From the NCBI GenBank assembly GCA_030704615.1, contig CM060732.1, positions 12,336,001-12,400,000 on the forward strand: 64,000 nt of DNA, written 5' to 3'. The notes under the pieces are model-generated. The model was given only the letters and a program-made list of their open reading frames with translations, did no database searches and was not told the DNA's origin. The position numbers and the translations under genes are program-made. How positions within the stretch are numbered: position 1 is the stretch's first letter; each line of letters begins with the position of its first letter. The DNA comes from Takakia lepidozioides (taxonomy: Eukaryota; Streptophyta; Takakiopsida; Takakiales; Takakiaceae). Shown here piece by piece: positions 1-8,858 of this stretch.

Positions 1-650
1 TGGAAAAACTTGCACTTCCCTGGATGTAACTTCAATCCGTGCGCCCTCAAGCGCTCAAATACCACCTGAAGGTGTCTCTCATGCTCCTCCACCGTAGCTC
101 TAAAGATGATGATGTCATCTATGTAGCACCGAGCAAACTCCACCCCTGCTAGAATCCTGTCCATGACTCTCTGAAACTCTGCAGGAGCGTTCTTAAGCCC
201 AAATGGTAAGAACCGCCACTGGTATAGGCAATCCTTCCCGTGCTCATTGATCCCCCAGAATGTCGTCTTCTGCTTATCCGCCTCCTTGATCGGCAACTGG
301 TGATATGCGGATCGTAAATCCAAAGTGCTAAAGACCTTGGCATGCCCAATGGCATCAAAGATCTCCTCTGGTGTTGGCATGACATACCTATCGGACTTGG
401 TCTGACGATTTACAGGCCGGTAATTACCGCACATACGTCTCTCCGTCCAATTGCCATAGACATCCTTCTTGGCTGGCATCACTGTGGCTGAAGCATACTC
501 TCCACCAGATAGCTCCACCAAACCAGCCTCCCAGAGGTCCTGAGTCCTTATCTGAATCAAGGACCTCTCCATGTCACTATATCTATAGGGTCTCCGAAAG
601 ATTGGCGTGTCAGTGGCCAATTCAATGCGAATCTCTTGACCCTTCAGTGC
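1..650 (-). pseudogene. Gypsy reverse transcriptase N-terminal part (copy G1)
   Basis: This segment is nearly base-for-base the same as 22858-23507, which encodes the fingers/palm of the Gypsy RT in the complete copy. On the minus strand it reads an open frame with the RT landmarks of that copy: the basic N-terminal FRRPYRYS stretch, the LDLRS block, LPFGLKNAPAEF and the YIDD active site near the left edge. The 5' side of the frame is lost: at about 650 the sequence jumps straight from RT into methyltransferase motif VI, so no continuous Pol can be made. The rest of RT, RNase H and integrase would lie left of the window. Confidence 0.85.
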
Positions 651-693
651 ACAATCTCCAAGATATATGTTGGATAGTCTGTCTGCTGAAGTT
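651..693 (-). pseudogene. Methyltransferase motif VI remnant (copy G1)
   Basis: A short stretch on the minus strand reads YILEIV, matching YILENV of motif VI in the intact copy, and continues the methyltransferase frame from 3936 across the Copia insertion. It ends at an abrupt junction with RT sequence and a TGA stop. This shows the deletion inside G1 predates the Copia insertion. Confidence 0.75.
689..693 (+). repeat. Copia target-site duplication, left (AAGTT)
   Basis: AAGTT lies directly left of the 5' LTR and is repeated at 3936-3940 directly right of the 3' LTR. The 5 bp length is normal for a Copia integrase and fixes both ends of the element. Confidence 0.95.
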
Positions 694-1064
694 TGTTGGA
701 AATCAACTCCTAACCAAGTTACTACTACCTAAAGTTACTGTGATGACAAGTCAGGCTTCCATAATAGGAGTTCTGACAAGTCACAGTTAATAATAGAGAT
801 AAGCCTCGGTTAACTAAAAGATAGCTAAAGTTAGCTTCAGTTATTAGTGACTCAAGTCATTGTACCAGAATAGCAGGTGGAGATAACTTAAGTAAAAGCA
901 TGGAGTTATGCTATAGTTATCTCAGCTATTTCTGGATTAGACTATGAGTATAAATAGGGAGAGCTCGGAGGGTGGACACACAGTTTGTTGTGGTCCTATG
1001 GTTGGGTGGAGAGTTCTCAGTAATCAGTTCATCTTTTATCTCTTTTCTTTGTCGAATTCCAACA
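694..1064 (+). repeat. Copia 5' LTR
   Basis: 371 bp, begins TGTTGGAAATC and ends CGAATTCCAACA, matched by the copy at 3565-3935. The inverted termini TGTTGG/CCAACA are standard for the superfamily. Confidence 0.95.
949..956 (+). promoter_or_regulatory. TATA box in Copia 5' LTR
   Basis: TATAAATA lies about 110 bp before the LTR end, the usual U3/R position. The same box is present in the 3' LTR. No initiation site can be read from the sequence. Confidence 0.6.
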
Positions 1065-1076
1065 TGGTATCAGAGC
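1065..1076 (+). promoter_or_regulatory. Copia primer-binding site (initiator Met-tRNA type)
   Basis: TGGTATCAGAGC begins at the first base after the 5' LTR. It is the well-known plant Copia PBS complementary to the 3' end of initiator methionine tRNA. Confidence 0.95.
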
Positions 1077-1125
1077 CATTCTTCTCTAGGTGAGAGTTGG
1101 TAGTTGAGATTGAGAGAACTTGATT

Positions 1126-1974
1126 ATGGCTGGAGCATTGTCTTCTAGCAATCCTCCTTGTATGTCTATGACGAGTGCATTAGATGTGAGAGTGGAAGAT
1201 CGATTCAATGGAGCTAACTATCCAACCTGGAAGTTTAGGATGGAGATGGTCCTTCTAGACAAAGATCTATGGGGAGTGGTTGATGGATCAGTCCCAAGAC
1301 CTGACACTATTGTTGGCCAAGCCATATGGGATAGGAAAGATCAGAAAGCAAGAGCTAGCATCATCACAAGCTTGAGAGACAAACAGTTGCATCTCATTAT
1401 AAGTGCTAAGAATGCTAAGGATGTTTGGGACAAGCTAGCAAGCATATATGAGACGAAGGATGTCACATCGCAAGTGTATGCGACGCAAAAGTTCTATGGT
1501 TTGAAGATGACCGAGTCAGACTCAGTTGAACAACACTTGAATTTGTTTTGTGTGTTGCGAGATCAACTAGTCTCTGTGGGAACTAATGTGACTGATGAAC
1601 ACGCCGCAGTGGTGTTATTGGCAACCTTACCTGAATCCTATGATGGTTTTGTGGTGTCTCTAGCAGGACAAACCAACTTAACTATTGATGTTGTCATAGG
1701 ACTTCTCATCAAGGAGGAAACAAGAAAAAAAGGTCAAGGTACGTTTACAGAGGTAGACAGAGCTTTGTTCACAGGCAAGACTGGAGTAGTCTTGAATAGA
1801 AGACTCCCTTCACATATGTCTCAGAAGTCCCAGAGGTTTCAGAAACCTCAATCTAGCTCAAAGATCAAAAAGGCCAAAGTAAGGTGCTTTATTGCAAGAA
1901 ACTTGGTCACACGATCAAGGATTGTAGAAAGCGCATTGCAGATGAGCGCAGCAGAGAGAGTCAAGGAAACATAG
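1126..1974 (+). pseudogene. Copia Gag (UBN2-like), 3' frameshifted
   Basis: The ATG at 1126 starts a 283-codon frame just after the PBS. The first 210 residues have the Copia Gag layout (UBN2/DUF4219 type): an early NYPTWKFRMEM block, then LRDKQLHLI, the WDKLASIYE segment and QVYATQKFYGLKM, ending before the zinc knuckle. The frame should enter a CCHC knuckle, but a one-base loss near 1888 throws it out of frame after Arg-Cys-Phe. The knuckle continues in the next frame (1884-2189). Gag would package element RNA into virus-like particles, but this one lacks a working knuckle. Confidence 0.85.
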
Positions 1975-2189
1975 CTACTTATCAGAGGAATGCTATTCTA
2001 TTTGTTGTGTCTCTCTCAGCCACTACTAGACAGAAGCATGTGTGGTATGTTGATTCAGGAGCATCTCAACATATGAGTTCAGAGAGAGAGCATTTCTTAT
2101 CCTATAGATCTCTTTCACCCACACAATATGTTCTTTTGGGAGATGATAGTAAGCATGTCATTGGTGGGGAAGGAAATGATGGTTTGTAA
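1884..2189 (+). pseudogene. Copia Gag zinc knuckle and protease remnant
   Basis: This frame carries the rest of the CCHC knuckle (YCKKLGHTIKDC) and then the aspartic protease core WYVDSGASQHMS, the DSGA active-site motif typical of Copia. It stops soon after at a deletion junction around 2175-2190, where protease sequence is fused to the second half of RT. Integrase should lie between these two and is absent. No start codon is used; it was part of the Gag-Pol frame before the shift near 1888. Confidence 0.85.
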
Positions 2190-3549
2190 GCTTCTCAAGT
2201 CTTTGTATGGTTTGAAGCAATCCCCTAGGGCATGGAATGCTAAGATTGATGCATATTTCATGGCTGAAGAGTTTGAGAGGAGCTCTGCTAATTATAGTGT
2301 TTACTATAAGAGGGCTTATGGAAACTCTTCTGTGATCATAACATTGTATGTTGATGATCTGATCTTGGTCTCTAATGACTTGACTCTGTTGAAACACATA
2401 CAGAGTGTCAATATCTCAAATGAGATTGAGATAGTGGTTATGCACATGATCATAACAAATTGACTTTGTTGAAACAAAGACAAAGTGATATCTCAAAGAG
2501 GTTTGAGATGGTGGATCTTAAAGAGATCATGTGATCATGTGTTGATCAGGCTTTGTTGAAAAAGACAAAGCGATATATCAATGAAGTTTGAGATGGTGGA
2601 TCTGAAAGAGATCCAGTACTGCTTGGGGGTATCGGTAACTCTTGTTCGACAAGACCGAGCAATTTACCTAAACCAGCGTAAGTATTTTGAAGATATCTTA
2701 AGGCGCTTTGGTATGGTTGAAATTATGCCGGCAAATACCCCGTTTGTCCCAAATCGCAAACTCTCAAAGGAGATGAGTCCTAAGAGTGCTGCAGACTTGG
2801 AGACAATGAGAGATATTCCCTATCAGAGTGTTGTGGGAAGTCTCATGTATGCAATGGTCTGTACTAGGCCAGATATTGCACAAGCAGTGGGGGTTGTAAG
2901 CCAATATGTGGCTAACCCTGGGCAACTCCATTGGGTTGCAGTAAAGCGGATTTTCCGTTATCTGAGAGGCACACTGGATTATGGTTTGTGCTTGAGAAAG
3001 AACAATGATAATGTTCAGTTGGATCAAGTGGGTTCATATGGTATCTCAGATAGTGCTTACAAAAGCACAGAGCTATACGGCTATTGTGATGCAGATTGGG
3101 CTGGTAATATTGATGACCGTCACTCTATATCTGGCTATGTTTTTATGCTAGCAAATGGAGCTGTAAGCTGGAGCAGCAAGAAGCAATCTACAATTGTTAT
3201 GTCCTCGACTAAGGCAAAATATATGGCTGCATCTCAAGCTATAAGGCAAGCATTATTGTTATCATCATTTCTATCTAGTATTGGTCATCCACAGAGGGAT
3301 ACCATGGTCATATATGATGACATCCAAGGGTGTATTGCTCTCTCAAAGAATCCAATGTTTCATGCTCGCACAAAGCATATTGAGATTCATCATCATTTGG
3401 TACGAGAGAAGACTGAAGCTGGAGTTGTCAAGCTTGTATATTGCAACACTAACAACATGGTTGCAGACATACTGACAAAAGGGCTTAGTGCTGAAAAGCT
3501 TGAACGCTTTCGAGGCTTGCTGGGAGTAGTTAAGTGCTTAACTTGGTAA
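2190..3549 (+). pseudogene. Copia reverse transcriptase (C-terminal half) and RNase H
   Basis: The sequence enters RT at KSLYGLKQSPRAWN and keeps the YVDD active site (near 2350). It is then broken by tandem duplication at 2381-2614. From 2581 a 322-codon frame runs through the RT thumb (PDIAQAVGVVSQY) and RNase H (YCDADWAG, then the usual SSTEAEY block, then the ADILTKGL end) to the stop at 3549. In the RNase H block both glutamates of the usual TEAEY are lysines here (TKAKY), which removes a catalytic acid. Both changes are G-to-A on the plus strand. The enzyme is dead even apart from the deletions. Confidence 0.88.
2381..2614 (+). repeat. Imperfect tandem triplication inside Copia RT
   Basis: Three diverged copies of an 64-90 bp unit start at 2381, 2461 and 2551. 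Each begins with (GA)CT-TGTTGAAA and ends near GAGATGGTGGATC / AAAGAGATC. The unit encodes the RT segment just after YVDD. Only one copy is expected in an intact element. Confidence 0.8.
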
Positions 3550-3555
3550 CTCGTT

Positions 3556-3564
3556 GAGTGGGGG
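3556..3564 (+). promoter_or_regulatory. Copia polypurine tract
   Basis: GAGTGGGGG ends at the base before the 3' LTR, where plus-strand DNA synthesis starts. Short but in the right place. Confidence 0.8.
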
Positions 3565-3935
3565 TGTTGGAAATCAACTCCTAACCAAGTTACTACTACC
3601 TAGAGTTACTGTGATCACAAGTCAGGCTTCCATAATAGGAGTTCTGACAAGTCACAGTTAACAATAGAGATAAGCCTCGGTTAACTAAAAGATAACTAAA
3701 GTTAGCTTCAATTATTAGTGACTCAAGTCATTGTACCAGAATAGCAGGTGGAGATAACTTAAGTAAAAGCATGGAGTTATGCTATAGTTATCTCAGCTAT
3801 TTATGGATTAGACTATGAGTATAAATAGGGAAAGCTCGGAGGGTGGACACACAGTTTGTTGTGGTCCTATGGTTGGGTGGAGAGTTCTTAGTAATCAGTT
3901 TATCTTTTATCTCTATTCTCTGTCGAATTCCAACA
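3565..3935 (+). repeat. Copia 3' LTR
   Basis: 371 bp, same length as the 5' LTR and about 97% identical. Differences are mostly transitions. Confidence 0.95.
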
Positions 3936-3940
3936 AAGTT
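3936..3940 (+). repeat. Copia target-site duplication, right (AAGTT)
   Basis: Direct repeat of 689-693, adjoining the 3' LTR end. Confidence 0.95.
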
Positions 3941-4751
3941 GTAAATAACGTAGGACCCTCAACATTTCCCAAAACAGGCGTGACCTTGAGTCGTGTAACC
4001 CATTGCCATGCCCGGCTGATGAATGCCCTTGGCAGGGCCAACCTGCTACTATCAAGTGAATAGGGTCAACCCGCTCCAAACCATGCGCCCCCAGCAAAGA
4101 GATGTCTGCTGGCAATGCTTGTTGGTATCCACGAACTGCAGACACTGACAACAAATCAGGGTACTGCTGCACCAATTGAGCAACATGGCGCAGTGAGATG
4201 CGTCGTGCAGTCTCATCCCTCTCCACATACAGGTAACGTCGAACTCGTACACCTGCCTGTAGCACTGCACCCAATCCAGTGCTGATCCCGCCAAACAAGT
4301 CCAGAAGGCATATGCCTTCATCCGGGCACTGCCGCACAAGAGGTGTGGTGTCCAATGGCGACAACTGAGGTGGTCCTGGTGCAATCACCGCACTCTCCTC
4401 CTCTCTTGACGGTATGAAGGCCTCTACCCAGGCTTGTTGCACCTGTCTATCAGCAGCCTGCTGCAAATCCTTGCTCGTACCCCACAATGGAGTGTGAGCA
4501 ACCATGGCAGGCAACTCCGCCGTACCATGCATGTCATCCTGCTCTGCTAGAGGTGGCACATCCTCTGCATGGGCATTGCCCTCCAGCAACTCTCCAGGCC
4601 AACTAACTGCAGCTGTGAAGGCTGCTAGTGTTGGCATCTTGCCCCGCTGGGCAGCATCAACACCCCCAATGAATGTCACATTGAGTTGTACACGACGACC
4701 ATCCCCTGACTGCCATCCAGGCCTGTAGGATGCTGACTCCTCCCAAAAATC
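3936..4751 (-). pseudogene. Cytosine-5 methyltransferase domain (copy G1)
   Basis: The minus-strand frame carries the second half of the protease-methyltransferase polyprotein. It starts at FWEESASYRPGWQ, runs through an acidic linker and enters the methyltransferase with motif I (LLDLFGGISTGLG), an ERDE motif-II block and motif IV with the catalytic PCQ (VAGWPCQGHSSAG). It stops at the Copia insertion within LRYLQL, and the next codons lie at 651-693. The catalytic cysteine and cofactor loop survive. The C-terminal recognition part and motifs VIII-X are deleted, so no activity is expected. It is the second witness that the domain belongs to this family. Confidence 0.85.
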
Positions 4752-5064
4752 ATATCTCCTCTTGTGTTCTTCGGACTCCAAAATGGCCCGTGGCCTTATG
4801 CACTTCAGTGATTATTGCCTCTCTGTCCATTCTTGGTGGAACTACCCTTCCCTCAAAGTCAACGACGCAATGGCGTGAGCGCCCGAGCGTACGCTCACGC
4901 AGGAGTGACGTGGCGTGAGCGTACGCTCACGCAGGAGTGACGTGGCGTGAGCGTACGCTCACGCCAGCTGACGTGGCGTGAGCCTGCACACACGCTGACG
5001 TGGCGTGAGCGTCATGTCAGCATGCTAATGTGGCGGTAAATGATGACATGGCACTGTCCGTCAT
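4752..5064. repeat. 313 bp insertion in G1 with palindromic tandem array
   Basis: The complete copy reads straight from protease into FWEESASY at about 25342. Here the same point is split by about 313 bp with no counterpart. Positions 4871-5034 hold about five units of 27-40 bp, each starting TGGCGTGAGC and ending TGACG. Three carry the palindrome GCGTGAGCGTACGCTCACGC or part of it. No terminal inverted repeats and no clear TSD (at best ATC) were seen. A diverged relative of the repeat sits at 50205-50275. It could be a small non-autonomous transposon or a captured satellite fragment. Confidence 0.7.
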
Positions 5065-6207
5065 CAGGGTGAAGCCCATGGAATATAACACTGCCCTACC
5101 AACGAGGACATCGTAAGAGACCGCATCTGTCATAATGGCCTTGGCTCGCATCACTGAGCCATCTATAAGATGATCCGGCTGTAGTCTAATGGCCAACTCA
5201 CACCGTGTCATGCCCCGAGCCTGCTCTGATCCTCCCAGAGATGTCTGTATCTGGAAAAGACAAGGCTCCATATCTGCCTCCATGAGGCCCAAACCTGCAA
5301 TAGCAGCTCTGCCCAACATCAGTGGCTGAGCTCCCGAGTCCAACAAGACCCGCAATGGCCGGTACTTCTTGCCTGCCAGTCCATTCAAAGAGAAAATGCC
5401 ATCCTGGTTGTCTAACAAGACAACTCCAGGTGTCACCATGGCGCGCTCAAAGGCTGGCCTAGCTGGCAGCTCTGTCAACCTGGCAGCTACAGCTTGCCAT
5501 GGCGCAGCCGTGGCAGTCTTGACCCTCAAATTCGAGAATCCTTCTGCCACTATACCTTCCACTAACTCTGCAGAAGATGAAGTGACCTCCACACTCTCGC
5601 AGAGTATTGCTGCTAGTCTGAACACTGCAGCTGGTCTTACCCCTGGCGTCGCAATCATGGTTGCCGAGAACAGTGGGGCCTGACACACAGAGGTGGCCGC
5701 CCCCAACAACACACTGGCTGCACTAGCCTTGGCAGCAGGTGTCAGTGCTGCACGTGTAGCTCTTCCCAATGGCACAATAACCTCCGCCTCAGTATCCATG
5801 GGGCGAGAATTAGGTGCCATGGATGTCGTCGACACTGTCTCCACCAAGATGAATGATTGAGGCAACCTAGCCTGATGGCTTGCCTCCCCACGTTGTGAAT
5901 CCAACTCCACCTCTGCACCTCATGGCTCAGGAATTCGTGCTGCTCCTCGAGTGACGGCTGCAGCAGACTCCACCTGCACTAGTGGTAGTGCTGCCCCACA
6001 CATAAATCTCATGCCTCCCATGTCTCCTCCGTTAGGATGACGCTGCTGAGGAGGAACAGGAGGTGGACCCTCACGTCTTGGAGCTGGTACCACCTGAGCT
6101 GTGGCCATGACAGCAAGCCTTTGTTCTAGTTGCTGAAGTTGGTTGGCCATGCCTTGGTCAACTCCCTGACCTCCACGTCCTTGGCCATACTGTGCTTGCC
6201 CTCGTCC
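5065..6207 (-). pseudogene. Gag-protease linker and aspartic protease (copy G1)
   Basis: The minus-strand frame has a glutamine-rich coiled-coil-like start (MANQLQQLEQRL), a stop near 5920, then a 270-residue stretch ending in the retroviral-type protease: VLLDSGAQPLMLGRAAIAGLGL with the DSGA active site. It is collinear with residues 1-355 of the protease-methyltransferase frame in the complete copy. It ends where the 313 bp insertion begins. The G/R-rich linker to Gag in this copy still reads in frame for most of its length, which shows Gag and protease were originally one frame. Confidence 0.8.
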
Positions 6208-6219
6208 TACACCTCGTGC

Positions 6220-7593
6220 CTAACCACCTTGTCCTCTCTGAGGTGCTCCAGCTCGCCCTCGGCCACCATTGTTCCCTTGGAACTGGCCTTGCCGCAACTC
6301 AGGGTGCAAGTCATAACACTGGGCATCTCCATGTCTATACTTGCCACAATGCCCACACTGCAACTGTGCAGGCTGTGCTTGTGCCGGCCTTTTGCCACTC
6401 TCTGGGAAATCTTTCTTGACATGGGGTCCTCCACATGTCCAACATATCACCCCTGGTTGCTGTTGGCTTGCAAAAGATGCTACAGGCCTCTGCACCTGAG
6501 GTCCCCTGTAAGCTCCATGGATTTGGGTTGGGAAACCTTGCCCCTCTGACCACACTGTTGGGCAGTCCCTTGTGCCTGTTGGCTGGCAGCTACGCCTCGT
6601 GCAGGCATGTCCTTGCCAAATCCAATTGTAACAACTCGCTCCTCCACCATGTTGAGCTCAATCCGCACAGCAGAAACACATCTGTTAATGTGGGTTGGGC
6701 TGCTTGTAACAGGGTTGCATCCCGCACCCTTCTCCTGAGCTCCTTGTCCAAAATTCCATACCAGAACTGGATTGCCTGAGCTTCAGTAAACCCTGGGTCA
6801 CACTTATCAAGCGCCTCATACGAGTGTAGGCCTCTCGCAAGCTCTCACTGGATTTGCGCTAGAAGTCTTGCAAACTTCGCAGCTTCTCTGTCTGTACACC
6901 TTGGTAGTTCCTCCGCAACTCCTGGAAGAACTCCACCATCGGGTTGAATCTAGGCACATGTGTTGTAGTCGTGGCAGGAGGAGTAGTAGCACCTTTTGAA
7001 CTGGTACCACCTGCAGAAGTACCGGCACTACTTGTTCCACTACTAGTGCTGGCAGTGGGAGATATTGGTGCTGATGCAGCTACTGGTCGCGTCGTGCCTC
7101 GAGTAATGGAGATGTAGTCAGGTGACCAATACATCCTCCACTCCTCAATCTCTGCTTCATGTCCTCACCTGAACTCGTGGTAATCATCCATATGCGGGAA
7201 TTCCAAATGCTGGAACAGTCCCTTCCATGCCATGAATGGGGTGAACAGCTGTGGATTGCGCATCTGCTGCAAATCACACCAGCTGTCAAACTCCTGGATA
7301 AAGTCATCCAACTCGATTGTGCCCACAGCTCCAGAGTACCTACGAGGCCCCTTGGTAGCTCCATACATCTCCTCCATGTCGTCCCACAACAATGGCGAAT
7401 GAAACTACACACCTGTTGATGAAGCCTCTGAGTCTGTGTCTGACTCTGCACTAGTTGAGGGTGGAGGTGAAGGTGGTCTGAAATAAACACCTCGTCTGGT
7501 GAACCCACTCTCATTGCTACTGCCTGTAATTGTACTCCCCTCAAAACCCTTGGGTAACTCCGTGATGACACTCACAACCCGCACCTCCCCCAC
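6220..7593 (-). pseudogene. Gypsy Gag (copy G1), frameshifted
   Basis: Several overlapping minus-strand frames together cover the Gag of the complete copy. They start from a proline/serine-rich N-terminus, then WDDMEEMYG, the retrotransposon Gag core (LQDFxRKPSESLREAYTRMR), and two zinc knuckles. The last ligand of the first knuckle is Phe instead of Cys (KKDFPES). The second, CGHCGKYRHGDAQC, is intact. Frame breaks near 6550, 6850 and 7170 make it non-functional. Confidence 0.8.
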
Positions 7594-8114
7594 GTGACAC
7601 TATAAGGCTCTAGTACTAATTCTAATAGTGACACGGGTGAGCACCTGTTGCGGATTAAGGGTCATATCCTAGTGGCTAAGGGCACCTGCACCTGCATCCA
7701 CCGCAAGAACTCCTATGGTTGGCTGGTCATCAACCCAGCCTCACCATAGAAGAAACACTGGTGGTCTTGCTGGTCATCACTCCAGCCTCACCACCGACAG
7801 CATACTCTAGGATTGACCGGTGATCAAATCCGGCCTAATCCCTATGAAAGCAAGCGCCCACACAAAACCAACATGGCGCACAGTCAAGCATGCAGGTGTT
7901 GGAGGGGATCCAAACACAAGAAATCAAAACATCAATACCCCCACACCAAAATCCATCTGCAGTGCTGATTCTGCAGATGATCCCAGCCCAAAAACCCCGG
8001 ACTGACTGGCCTCCACCAAGAGAGGCTTTGACAACTACAAGTACAAAGTAATGAAAATAGTAAAGAGAATGAGGGGAAGAATAGAGGCCCGACCAAGCAA
8101 GATCTAATCCTGAT
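7594..8114 (-). other. ORF1-Gag spacer of copy G1
   Basis: 520 bp with no open frame, about 95% identical to 27851-28370 in the complete copy. See that entry for a possible spliced leader. Confidence 0.6.
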
Positions 8115-8858
8115 CTATGTTATCAACTGCCAGACTTCTCTCAAAGTGCCTCGCTCTGCATGATGGTAAGGTGTAGGAGGTATATCTATGTCCAGAAACC
8201 TGCCACTAACCTTATCCCAAGCTACAGTAGCTCGCTCTAACCAACCCTCCTCCTCTCTCTGCCAGGTAGAGACAAAGCAATACTCCCCTATCTCCCGCTC
8301 ACTGAATACTAAAGAAAATAAAGGTAGGGTCTGACAATCTCTCAACTCGAAAGCTTTGAGACAGTTGCGGCTGTCCTCGTTGCGAATGACTGCATCTCCT
8401 TCAAGCAGAACAAACTTTTCATTGCTAATGAACCCCCGCTCGTGGTTGCCTTGTGCAGAGCGTGTCCGGCTGCAACCATGTCTGATTGCACAAACTTGTG
8501 TAGCTCCTGCTCTTCTGCTCTAGTACACCACGGCCTTGTGGCTGAACACCTTGGTCCCCGGGGCTGTCTTTGGTTGTGTTCCAAGCCTAGCTTCCACCCA
8601 CTTTGGTATTTCACCTACAGTTGTAGAATTGCTTGCTCCAACAGAGTTCTGACTGTCCAAAGCAATATTGAGGCCCTCAACGCCAAATACTGCAGTTTGT
8701 TGTCTATTGCTAATGCCTAACTCCCAGTATGCAGTCAACTCGTCCAACTGCTCTCCATTCACATCAGTCTGAGTTCCTTGAGAAACATAAATCTTGGCCC
8801 CTTGTAGGCTAAGAGAAGATACCTTCCCTTCAATTACATCCTCATTTCCCCCAGCCAT
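8115..8858 (-). pseudogene. Element ORF1 (copy G1), nonsense mutation
   Basis: ATG at 8858 (MAGGNEDVIEG) starts the same protein as 28371-29120. After about 112 residues, following SHKAVVY, the Trp codon of the other copy is TAG, and the rest continues in the same region with a further frame change to about 8115. Function unknown; see the intact copy. Confidence 0.75.

Larger units (their letters stand above)
694..3935 (+). mobile_element. Ty1/Copia retrotransposon, internally deleted
   Basis: Complete ends: two 371 bp LTRs beginning TGTTGG and ending CCAACA, a Met-tRNA type primer-binding site, a polypurine tract and a 5 bp TSD. At 3.2 kb it is well short of a usual Copia of about 5 kb. The inside holds Gag, a protease remnant, then jumps into the second half of RT and RNase H. 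The whole integrase and the first half of RT are missing. The LTRs differ at about 11 of 371 positions, so it is older than the G2 insertion at 19766. It could only move with proteins from another copy. It sits antisense inside G1. Confidence 0.95.

Noticed and set aside
149-385. 78-codon minus-strand frame (and its twin at 23006-23242)
   Set aside because: It is a shadow frame of the Gypsy RT, which is open in another frame over the same bases.
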